Below the pieces are notes generated by a model, which saw only the letters and a list, made by a program, of their open reading frames with translations, had not been told where the DNA came from and made no database searches. The translations under genes and the position numbers were made by a program. This document shows positions 1-5,640 of a stretch of DNA of 6,729 nt, one piece after another. Source of the DNA: Methanosarcinaceae archaeon (lineage in GTDB: Archaea > Halobacteriota > Methanosarcinia > Methanosarcinales > Methanosarcinaceae); the NCBI GenBank assembly GCA_030609665.1, contig JAUWBW010000103.1, positions 1-6,729 of the forward strand, in the 5' to 3' direction. Each line of letters opens with the position of its first letter. Positions within the stretch are counted from its first letter, which is position 1.

Positions 1-123
1 ATGGACTTACTGGCTGATCTGAGCAATGATTTCTATATTGAGCACAATAATGAAAATGGATTGAATTTCTATTCTAAAATTCTGAAGGATTGGTGGAGGA
101 TATACCATGGCGGAATCGAGTGA
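1..123 (+). CDS. C-terminal end of a gene, probably an archaeal P-loop ATPase paralogue (partial)
   Basis: An open frame enters from the left edge and ends at TGA 121-123, giving the last 40 residues of a protein. The segment contains DFYIE, then FYSKILKDWW. This resembles the end of the winged-helix region in many archaeal AAA/STAND-type ATPases, where a short 'xDFYI ... F.SK.L.DWW' pattern precedes the stop. That assignment is from memory of the family and rests on few residues. The ATG at position 1 is probably an internal methionine, because no 40-residue protein of this kind is known to me. The gene overlaps the next one (start 107) by 17 nt in another frame, so the two are probably translationally coupled in one operon. 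If correct, two ATPases of related architecture stand in tandem. It could also be an unrelated protein. Confidence 0.55.
   Translation: MDLLADLSNDFYIEHNNENGLNFYSKILKDWWRIYHGGIE
92..99 (+). promoter_or_regulatory. Strong Shine-Dalgarno site for the ATPase-TPR gene
   Basis: GGTGGAGG lies inside the 3' end of the preceding gene. GGAGG (95-99) is separated by 7 nt from the ATG at 107. This fixes the start of the large gene and indicates that it is translated from a polycistronic message. Confidence 0.8.
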
Positions 124-2650
124 TATCGTATTTTACAGATACTCCCCGGAAAACATGCCCGAAGACATTTTGCGGAAATTGTTTGTGAGTAGGGAGAAAT
201 TGCTTGAAAATTTGGTGAGGGAAATAGAAGATGCCTCTAAGAATGAGACACCAAGATTTTATCTTATGGTGGGACCCAGAGGAATTGGGAAATCCCATTT
301 TTTAACTATATTGTATTATGAAATTGAAAAAAAAGTAATTTCATTGATACCAATTAAACTTGCTGAAGAAGAGTATTCAATCTATCGTGCCTCTGATTTT
401 TTCCTTCGGATCTTGGAGGAAAATTCAGTGGATGTTTCTGACGTTCTATCCCTTGACAATGAAAATGAAATATTGTATGCTTCATTAGAAAAATTAAAAC
501 AAATTTCAAAACATGATGGCAAGAATTTCATTATTTTCATTGAAAATCTACATGAACTGTTTAAACAGTTGGACAAAGAAGAACTCCACAAATTACGATC
601 AACGTTTCAAAAATATGATATTTTTTCGGTTGTTGCTACAGCTCCATTGATCTTTCCTTTCATATCTAAACATGAAGAACCATTTTATAATTTTTTCCGT
701 ATTCAGCACCTCAAGGAGTTTTCAATCGATGAGATTAAAGAGTTGATGCGAAAAATTGCAAAAACTGAAAATAATATGGAATTTCTTGATAATTTTGAAC
801 AATATGAGGAGAAAATACATGGTATAGTTCACCTAACGGGAGGCAGCCCGAGACTTGCATTTCTTTTTTATGAGATGATTACACGTGGGGAAATTAAAGA
901 TATTGAGAAATCTCTTTTTAAAATAATCGATGAACACACTCCATTCTATCAAGAGGTCTTTCAGCTTTTAACAGCCCAGCAAAGACGAATTTTTGATATT
1001 CTAATCTCATTTGGAGAACCGGTTACGCCCAAGCAGATATCGGAAAAAGCAAGAATGAATCTTCCAACTGTTAATACACAGCTGCGAAGATTAGAAACCA
1101 ATGGATATGTTATTTCGCGGCCAATGGGGAGACATACAAAATATGAGGTTCGAGAAAGGCTATTCCGGCTCTGGAGAGAGATGCGGCAGCCATTTGGGAG
1201 AAAAAGGGTATCAATTCTGTTGGATTTCTTGCAACTCTGGTACACTCCAGACGAGCGGAAAGAGCTTTTTAGAACGACATTTAAGTTTTTTGAAGCTGGT
1301 GACAGATCAGTGATGAAAGATCTCTGTTATTATGCTGAAATCCAGCCTCATGACTTCAAAGCAGAAGCCTTGCTTAAATTGATGCCTAAACTTTTGGAAA
1401 TGGGGGAAAATGAAGATGCGAGGTATGAAATCAACAAATTGAAGGAACATGCAGCCGAGTACAAAGGTGCAGAACTAGAAGATGAAATCTCTGATTTTGA
1501 ATGGCAATTGCTTTTTTCTGAAAATAAATACGAAGAAGCGATTGAAGCTATCGATAAAGCTCTTGAAATTAATCCTAGTGATAATATTGCATTAAAAATC
1601 AAAGATATTGTATTAGCAACTCTTGGGAAATATGAAGAGGCACTTGAAGTTTTAAATAAAGCTCTTGAAATTAATCCTGTCAATTGTTATGCATTAACAA
1701 GCAAAGGGAAGGTTTTAGCAAAACTTGGGAAGTATGAAGAAGCAATTGAAGTTTTCAATAAAGTTCTTGAAATTAATCCTGTCAATTATTATGCATTAGT
1801 AAACAAAGGTGTTTTATTAATACATCTTGGGAAGATTAAAGAAGCACTTGAAACATTCAATAAAGCTCTTGAAATTGACCCGAACGATAATTTTGCATTG
1901 GCAAGTAAAGGTTTTGCATTAGTAATTCTTAAGAAATATGAAGAGGCACTTGAAGTTTTAAATAAAGCTCTTGAAATTGACCCCAATTATGAATTTACCC
2001 TCCATAATAAAGCATTTGCACTATTTAATCTAAAAAGGCACACTGAAGGGTTAGATGTGGCGAAGAAAATGGTCGATATTGCCACTGATGAACATTCTAA
2101 AATCAATGCATCACTTATTGTAATTGAAGCCTACATAGCCCTTAATAGAAAATCTGAGGCTGCCTTTGAGATTGAAAATATTGAAAGTGAAATGATTGAC
2201 CAAGAACCGAATTTGATTGAAACTTTTATGAATATTTGTTTTGATTTAGCGCGGGATGAATTGAAAGATGACAATCGTGGAAGTGCATCCAAATTTATAA
2301 AAATTGCTTTTAAGAATAGTTTTAAACTAAAGGGTGATGCCGTAAAAGAATTAACGATGAGATTTTTAAAGTCTGCAGCAGACACTGAAATTTTGTCGGT
2401 TCTGAAAGCTGCTGTAGAAGAAATTATAGATCAACAAAAAGATGAGTATGAGCAACTCATTCGACCAATCATAAAGGCAATTGAAATTGTTGAAACAAAA
2501 GACCTTAAGAAATACTATGACCTCCAGATCGAAGAGCGGGAAATTGTATCTGATGTGGTGAAAAGGATAACCAAGTCAGATGAATTGGTTCCAGATGAAA
2601 TTAAAGGGAAAAACGGAATTAAAACCATATCGCTTGATAAAAGCACGTAA
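107..2650 (+). CDS. STAND/AAA-like ATPase with winged helix and tetratricopeptide repeats
   Basis: This 847-residue, apparently soluble protein has four parts. (1) A P-loop ATPase occupies about residues 25-280. It has Walker A GPRGIGKS (56-63), a Walker B strand FIIFIEN (141-147) with Glu-Asn where Asp-Glu is usual, a sensor-1-like VVATA (175-179), and a GGSPR motif (245-249) like the sensor-2 arginine of archaeal ATPases. (2) A winged helix spans about 288-355 (TPKQISEKA ... TVNTQLRRLETNGYV). (3) After a helical linker come five tandem 34-residue TPRs at 474-643, each close to KYEEALEVLNKALEINP. (4) A helical tail, 644-847, matches nothing I recognise. The Glu-type Walker B and the following 'LR ... 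FS.VATAPLIF ... PFYNFF' pattern fit a known but functionally undefined family of prokaryotic ATPases. By analogy with STAND proteins, I infer that ATP binding switches a TPR sensor or scaffold; the winged helix may act within that switch or bind DNA. No nuclease, TIR, protease or membrane effector is visible. The start is set by GGAGG 7 nt upstream. The partner and trigger are unknown. Confidence 0.85.
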   Translation: MAESSDIVFYRYSPENMPEDILRKLFVSREKLLENLVREIEDASKNETPRFYLMVGPRGIGKSHFLTILYYEIEKKVISLIPIKLAEEEYSIYRASDFFLRILEENSVDVSDVLSLDNENEILYASLEKLKQISKHDGKNFIIFIENLHELFKQLDKEELHKLRSTFQKYDIFSVVATAPLIFPFISKHEEPFYNFFRIQHLKEFSIDEIKELMRKIAKTENNMEFLDNFEQYEEKIHGIVHLTGGSPRLAFLFYEMITRGEIKDIEKSLFKIIDEHTPFYQEVFQLLTAQQRRIFDILISFGEPVTPKQISEKARMNLPTVNTQLRRLETNGYVISRPMGRHTKYEVRERLFRLWREMRQPFGRKRVSILLDFLQLWYTPDERKELFRTTFKFFEAGDRSVMKDLCYYAEIQPHDFKAEALLKLMPKLLEMGENEDARYEINKLKEHAAEYKGAELEDEISDFEWQLLFSENKYEEAIEAIDKALEINPSDNIALKIKDIVLATLGKYEEALEVLNKALEINPVNCYALTSKGKVLAKLGKYEEAIEVFNKVLEINPVNYYALVNKGVLLIHLGKIKEALETFNKALEIDPNDNFALASKGFALVILKKYEEALEVLNKALEIDPNYEFTLHNKAFALFNLKRHTEGLDVAKKMVDIATDEHSKINASLIVIEAYIALNRKSEAAFEIENIESEMIDQEPNLIETFMNICFDLARDELKDDNRGSASKFIKIAFKNSFKLKGDAVKELTMRFLKSAADTEILSVLKAAVEEIIDQQKDEYEQLIRPIIKAIEIVETKDLKKYYDLQIEEREIVSDVVKRITKSDELVPDEIKGKNGIKTISLDKST
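1526..2035 (+). repeat. Five tandem 102-bp TPR-coding repeats
   Basis: Units lie at 1526-1627, 1628-1729, 1730-1831, 1832-1933 and 1934-2035, each encoding one 34-residue TPR in register. The units are similar at DNA level, not only protein level. Unit 2 and unit 5 share an exact 46-bp match (1627-1672 and 1933-1978, exactly 306 bp apart). Units 1, 2 and 3 share CTTGAAATTAATCCT, and units 2 and 3 continue to match past it. This points to recent expansion or gene conversion of the array. A more degenerate helical repeat seems to follow from residue 644. Confidence 0.9.
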
Positions 2651-2669
2651 AATTAAAGCCTTATGCCAC

Positions 2670-2684
2670 AAAAAAGAATTTTTC
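2670..2684. terminator. Possible bidirectional U-run terminator between convergent genes
   Basis: Seven A (2670-2676) are followed shortly by five T (2680-2684) in the 59-bp gap between the stop of the ATPase-TPR gene and the stop of the hicB-like gene. Archaeal termination often needs only a U-run. The T run would serve the rightward transcript and the A run, read on the other strand, the leftward one. There is no stable GC hairpin. Confidence 0.4.
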
Positions 2685-2709
2685 TCTGATGACACCAGAG
2701 GAAGTTTGC

Positions 2710-2946
2710 TCACACTGCAACCCCGATATTTGAGGTGAATCTGTTTGATGCATATAGGGATGGTACAAAATCATCCAATATCCCAAGTGCTTTTGCATTC
2801 TCAATGTATAATTCAACAGCCTCTTTCAGGTTTTCAAGAGCTTCTTGGGGTGAATCTCCGGCACTGGCAACTTCAAGTTCCGGGCATTTTGAAACAAATA
2901 CGTCATCTTCTTTCCAGATTACAGCCGTTATATTGATTTCTTTCAT
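2710..2946 (-). CDS. HicB-like antitoxin family protein (UPF0150), no HicA seen
   Basis: This small protein of 78 residues has the compact HicB fold signature: an N-terminal strand pair (ITAVIWKEDDVFVSKCPE), then ASAGDSPQEALENLKEAVEL, then a short tail ending FTSNIGVAV. HicB proteins normally neutralise the HicA mRNA-cleaving toxin by forming a complex with it and often repress their own operon. Here no C-terminal DNA-binding domain is present. No HicA-like frame with the typical lysine-rich GSH motif occurs on either side: 59 nt separate it from the convergent ATPase gene, and the 210 nt upstream hold nothing similar. I chose the ATG at 2944-2946 because GTGA stands just before it; a GTG start at 2953-2955 (81 residues) is also possible. 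Many archaeal UPF0150 genes are solitary, so a toxin-antitoxin role is not assured here. Confidence 0.82.
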   Translation of the reverse strand: MKEINITAVIWKEDDVFVSKCPELEVASAGDSPQEALENLKEAVELYIENAKALGILDDFVPSLYASNRFTSNIGVAV

Positions 2947-2993
2947 ATTTTTCACTGTTTAATGGTAAGGTGATTTACGTTATTAATTTTTTG

Positions 2994-3002
2994 CTTAAAT
3001 AA
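2994..3002 (-). promoter_or_regulatory. Candidate TATA box for the hicB-like gene
   Basis: On the minus strand the sequence reads TTATTTAAG. With the usual archaeal distance of about 26 bp from box centre to start site, transcription would begin near 2972, giving a leader of about 26 nt before the ATG at 2946. The region is AT-rich, so neighbouring positions (for example 2980-2990) could serve equally well. Confidence 0.3.
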
Positions 3003-3014
3003 TGGTGGATATGC

Positions 3015-3023
3015 AAAAAAAAA
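3015..3023 (-). terminator. Poly-U terminator candidate downstream of the membrane protein gene
   Basis: Nine consecutive A on the + strand give a run of nine U in the leftward transcript, about 134 nt after the stop of the gene at 3157-3963. The run follows an AT-rich stretch without a clear hairpin, in keeping with U-run-dependent archaeal termination. The 2956-3156 interval otherwise holds no gene I can support. Confidence 0.4.
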
Positions 3024-3156
3024 GTCGGATTGCAAGAAGTTATTAAAATTAATATTAGATAAAATTGGATTTTTGATTGTATATGATATATAAGATCATG
3101 TACTTCTGGACAATTCAACCGAAGGGAGAATTTTCTCGTTATGAGGGAAGCCTTAA

Positions 3157-3963
3157 TCATTTTTCATGTTGTTCATTCATGATCTTCTTGACATCCTGTA
3201 TATATTCCTTATATGTATTCATTCTGGCTTTTTTCACATCATCAGCCACAATAGGTATACCCTCAATAATATATTGTTCTAATTTAATCAACAAATATGC
3301 AATCAATGCTCCACTAAATGCCAGGATCATCCGTTCCACAGGATAGATAAGAAGAATTTCATTAAAGATATGTGACGGCAAATCTAAAATGATAACTGCC
3401 ACTACGCCACCTGCCATATGGTCAGAAAGTACTGCAATAAGCGATATCAAAAAAAGAGATACAAATGTATACATACTTGAACTTATAGCCTTATTCACAA
3501 TTATGCGATAGAAGCTCACAAAAACAATTACTGTAAGTATGTCGAACCATGGCAGTAAATATGCATCCCGTCCGGTATCAAACAGGTACCACGAAATGAT
3601 CAGAACAGAATATATCAAAAGCGCAATCTTTTCCTTTTTTCTTACAATAAGCCCTGCGATCAGCGAGGATAACATTAAAAACAACGGCGTCAACATCACA
3701 AAGGTATTATCATGTCCTGAATAAAACGCCAGATTATGCAATATACTTACGCTCAAAGATACTGCAGCGCCCCAGTACGGCCCTAGTATAATGCCATTGA
3801 AAGGGCCAAAGGCGGCCGTAGAACTTATTTGTATGTTCTGTAATCCAATACTTTCAAAATCCGGGAGCCACACTGCATAATACATAATGGAAAAGGTACA
3901 TATTATGTATATTTTTTTGAGTGCTGACTTTGTCATCAACTTTTCATGAAATCTAATTGTCAC
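3157..3963 (-). CDS. Polytopic membrane protein resembling an ECF transporter S component
   Basis: The 268-residue protein is largely hydrophobic, with about seven or eight membrane segments (roughly residues 16-34, 45-63, 64-82, 88-107, 112-130, 138-156, 164-190, 207-228) and a charged cytosolic tail (about 229-268, rich in Lys and Glu). The segment AFGPFNGIILGPYWGAA (51-67) resembles the conserved early loop of substrate-binding S components of energy-coupling factor vitamin transporters. The late YPVERMILAFSGALIAYLL-like helix also fits that fold. The substrate cannot be told. No ATPase or T component of such a transporter lies in the window, so it would have to share a module encoded elsewhere. 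I kept the GTG at 3961-3963, since a good TATA box places transcription start almost on that codon; the ATG at 3934-3936 (259 residues) is the alternative, and neither has a clear Shine-Dalgarno site. It is transcribed alone: 120 nt with its own promoter separate it from the SpoIIM-like gene. Confidence 0.6.
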   Translation of the reverse strand: MTIRFHEKLMTKSALKKIYIICTFSIMYYAVWLPDFESIGLQNIQISSTAAFGPFNGIILGPYWGAAVSLSVSILHNLAFYSGHDNTFVMLTPLFLMLSSLIAGLIVRKKEKIALLIYSVLIISWYLFDTGRDAYLLPWFDILTVIVFVSFYRIIVNKAISSSMYTFVSLFLISLIAVLSDHMAGGVVAVIILDLPSHIFNEILLIYPVERMILAFSGALIAYLLIKLEQYIIEGIPIVADDVKKARMNTYKEYIQDVKKIMNEQHEK

Positions 3964-3983
3964 AAATCAACATGGGCAATGTA

Positions 3984-4002
3984 GTATAAAATATTTATTT
4001 TA
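3984..4002 (-). promoter_or_regulatory. TATA-box region for the ECF-S-like gene
   Basis: The minus strand reads AAATAAATATTTTATAC over this segment. The TTTTATAC portion (3984-3991) is centred about 26 bp before 3961-3963, which would give a leaderless message starting at the GTG. The more distal AAATAAATA portion would give a leader of roughly 9 nt. An unexplained dyad lies directly upstream (4004-4046). Confidence 0.5.
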
Positions 4003-4003
4003 T

Positions 4004-4046
4004 GGTTCGATAAAAAACAGTTGCACAATATCACTTTTATTGAACC
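4004..4046. repeat. 12-bp inverted repeat with 19-bp spacer, possible operator
   Basis: The left arm GGTTCGATAAAA (4004-4015) and right arm TTTTATTGAACC (4035-4046) are complementary at 11 of 12 positions; the one mismatch (G/T) would form a G-U pair in a + strand RNA. Arm centres are 31 bp apart, about three helical turns, so both arms would face the same side of the DNA. The element abuts the TATA region of the ECF-S-like gene on its upstream side and lies 37 bp beyond the stop of the SpoIIM-like gene. A regulator-binding site is my preferred reading. A 3' hairpin of the SpoIIM transcript is the alternative, although no U-run follows directly. Confidence 0.55.
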
Positions 4047-4083
4047 GCATGTACAATGAAAAACAGAATAATTCCTAATCGCT

Positions 4084-4686
4084 CTAAACAACTGAAGTAA
4101 CCGCCGCAACAACAAAGGGTGTCACAAAAGTCTCAACCACAGCCGCAACAAAAAGCAACGGCATTATCCTGAAAAAATAGAACCTAACGCCGCGTGAGAA
4201 CTCCGTTTTAATATCAACAGGCTGTCCTTTAATAGAGCTGAACAGCAAATACCCCATCTTCAAACCGATTGCAGCAGATATAAAAACCATCGGAAGTTCG
4301 ATGATCCCGTGCGGCAGTATGGCTGACAGGATATACATAAATCCGTTCTCATCTGATACGATGTACACAACAACGCCAATGATATACCCGTTGTATGCGA
4401 TGAACAAAAGCGGAATTATGCCAAAACCGATTCCAAGCATGAGAATGATCAGGCTTTTAATAGCGTTATTAAAGAAAATGAATAGCATGATCCCAATTGG
4501 CGAGAGGTCCTTGATGATGTCAAACAGTTCACTCACTTCATCCAGTGATTGCATTGCATATTCGGGATCCATTGAAGAATGAAAAAACCCTAACGCAGCT
4601 GACAAAAAGAACACTAACGTGATGACCAAAATATGGATTTTGATATCCTTAAGGTAACTCAGGTCATTCTCATATTTTTCGTTCAT
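4084..4686 (-). CDS. SpoIIM-like (DUF95) integral membrane protein
   Basis: The protein has 200 residues and about five membrane segments (roughly 18-35, 64-78, 80-98, 104-125, 176-198). Family hallmarks are visible: paired asparagines in a helix (FFNNAI, N73-N74), a glycine-rich helix GIGFG, NG at 99-100, and the strongly conserved LPHGIIELP (124-132, with H126 and E130). In endospore formers SpoIIM belongs to the engulfment complex; archaeal homologues make no spores and their role is unknown, so the name denotes kinship only. Proposed archaeal roles in membrane organisation or transport remain unproved. The ATG at 4684-4686 starts 4 nt after the stop of the DUF63 gene and is preceded by GGGATC; an upstream in-frame TTG (4699-4701) would overlap that gene and has no ribosome site. 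The two genes clearly form one operon with translational coupling likely. Confidence 0.87.
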   Translation of the reverse strand: MNEKYENDLSYLKDIKIHILVITLVFFLSAALGFFHSSMDPEYAMQSLDEVSELFDIIKDLSPIGIMLFIFFNNAIKSLIILMLGIGFGIIPLLFIAYNGYIIGVVVYIVSDENGFMYILSAILPHGIIELPMVFISAAIGLKMGYLLFSSIKGQPVDIKTEFSRGVRFYFFRIMPLLFVAAVVETFVTPFVVAAVTSVV

Positions 4687-4690
4687 AGTA

Positions 4691-5542
4691 TTAGATCCCA
4701 AGTGTCATTCTGATAGTATTCCTAAATGCAGGGGACAGTCCCAATATAATAATGACCATCTTGACAAGTGTTCGCAATGTTCGTGACTCATCATCCTCAT
4801 CGAATTGGGTATCAAGAATATACAACACCGGCACAAATATCATGAGCTTTAGAGGGTACATAACAAGTGCCGTTCCTGTAAGGTCAATAAGATAGGATGG
4901 TATAACATGTTTTTCATAATATCCAAGCATGTCAATGCCAACAATCGTGGAAGATGCATCCAACAGGTGTGCGAACACAATTGATAGGTTCAACTTGCTG
5001 GAAAAAAGTTCATATCCGCCGTATTTCGATATCTTATAAACCAAAAATGTAAGCACGGTCGCAGCACCTATAATGAGTACAGGCACAGTTGGTCGAACTA
5101 TATTTTCGACATATAACAAAACAATAACATTGACAGCAGTCCACAAAATTCCTAAAATCGCAAACGTGGTACGATAATCCTCAACTTTTCCCGCCTTTTG
5201 TATCCATTTTGAAACAACGAGACAAAGCACTGTAACAGCAAACACCGCAAAATAGATGTTAGGTGTAATGAACAGGTACTGCATTGGAGGTTTGAAAAGT
5301 CCTGCGTCCTCAATAACACGAAGGGATGAGCCGGCAAGAACAAAAGGGATGACTGAGAGTATAAATTTTTCATCAATCGTCACTTTCATGCGGTTGAGCA
5401 GTTTCATCACACCGAAAATACATACGCCCAACACGAGTGCCCACGTAATTGTATTAAAAATATTGTACCCCTCATCATAGAGAATTGGGTCTATATAGTA
5501 AGTGCTGATAAATTGCGAAATTTTATCTATAACCGGGGACAT
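4691..5542 (-). CDS. DUF63 family archaeal integral membrane protein
   Basis: The protein has 283 residues and about eight membrane segments. It shows the conserved features I associate with archaeal DUF63 (PF01889): YYIDPI near the N-terminus (D18-P19), EGYNIFNT (24-31), LRVIEDAGLF (74-83), TPNIYF, a polar in-membrane HLLDASST (192-199, with H192 and D195), YPLKL, and a C-terminal LSPAFRNTIR (269-278). The conserved charged residues inside helices suggest a transport or catalytic role, but none has been shown. The start at 5540-5542 is chosen because AGAGGT stands 4 nt before it; the longer frame from the ATG at 5561-5563 (290 residues) lacks a ribosome site. It is the first gene of a two-gene operon with the SpoIIM-like gene and is transcribed divergently from egsA, so a membrane or lipid-linked role is a reasonable but unproved guess. 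Confidence 0.9.
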   Translation of the reverse strand: MSPVIDKISQFISTYYIDPILYDEGYNIFNTITWALVLGVCIFGVMKLLNRMKVTIDEKFILSVIPFVLAGSSLRVIEDAGLFKPPMQYLFITPNIYFAVFAVTVLCLVVSKWIQKAGKVEDYRTTFAILGILWTAVNVIVLLYVENIVRPTVPVLIIGAATVLTFLVYKISKYGGYELFSSKLNLSIVFAHLLDASSTIVGIDMLGYYEKHVIPSYLIDLTGTALVMYPLKLMIFVPVLYILDTQFDEDDESRTLRTLVKMVIIILGLSPAFRNTIRMTLGI

Positions 5543-5546
5543 TCTT

Positions 5547-5551
5547 ACCTC
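5547..5551 (-). promoter_or_regulatory. Shine-Dalgarno site that decides the DUF63 start
   Basis: On the minus strand GAGGT is followed by AAGA and then ATG (5540-5542). It makes the second in-frame ATG, not the first at 5563, the likely start. Confidence 0.7.
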
Positions 5552-5599
5552 TGTTAGATACATATAAGTGATGTTAAATGATATTCAGATAGTGTTCAA

Positions 5600-5620
5600 C
5601 TATATAATTATATTATAAAA
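5600..5620. promoter_or_regulatory. Shared divergent promoter core between the DUF63 gene and egsA
   Basis: A run of A and T contains the perfect 12-bp palindrome ATATAATTATAT (5602-5613) and, overlapping it, TATTATAAA (5611-5619). A symmetric TATA element can direct the archaeal initiation complex either way. Rightward use of CTATATAA (5600-5607) predicts a start near 5630, just before the egsA ribosome site; leftward use predicts a start near 5581 and a leader of about 39 nt for the DUF63 gene. Confidence 0.5.
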
Positions 5621-5630
5621 ATTCGTATGC

Positions 5631-5634
5631 AGGT
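5631..5634 (+). promoter_or_regulatory. Shine-Dalgarno site supporting the TTG start of egsA
   Basis: AGGT lies 6 nt before TTG 5641-5643. The next in-frame methionine, ATG 5674-5676, has no comparable site and would remove residues typical of the N-terminus before the MQLPR motif. Confidence 0.6.
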
Positions 5635-5640
5635 ATTATT

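Noticed and set aside
1101..1313. Overlapping + strand frame inside the ATPase gene
   Set aside because: Out-of-frame shadow over the winged-helix region with no independent signal for translation.
1526..2035. CRISPR array or mobile-element repeats suggested by tandem similarity
   Set aside because: The period is exactly 102 bp, in frame, and encodes TPR consensus residues; there are no spacers.
2735..2962. Open frame of 75 residues on the + strand opposite the hicB-like gene
   Set aside because: It is antisense to a recognised HicB domain, has no ribosome site and no family resemblance.
3126..3137. Short inverted sequence GAGAATTTTCTC near the end of the ECF-S-like gene
   Set aside because: Only five complementary bases with a two-base gap; too small to form a hairpin and likely chance.
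2975..3160. 61-residue minus-strand frame upstream of the hicB-like gene, considered as a missing HicA toxin
   Set aside because: It lacks the basic GSH-containing HicA pattern, spans the poly-A tract and AT-rich spacer, and looks like chance.
3077..3346. 89-residue + strand frame
   Set aside because: Most of it lies antisense to the 3' end of the ECF-S-like gene; no ribosome site or conserved motif.
4687..4701. TTG start of the SpoIIM-like gene overlapping the DUF63 stop
   Set aside because: No ribosome site precedes the TTG, while the ATG at 4686 is correctly spaced from GGGATC and lies just after the upstream stop.
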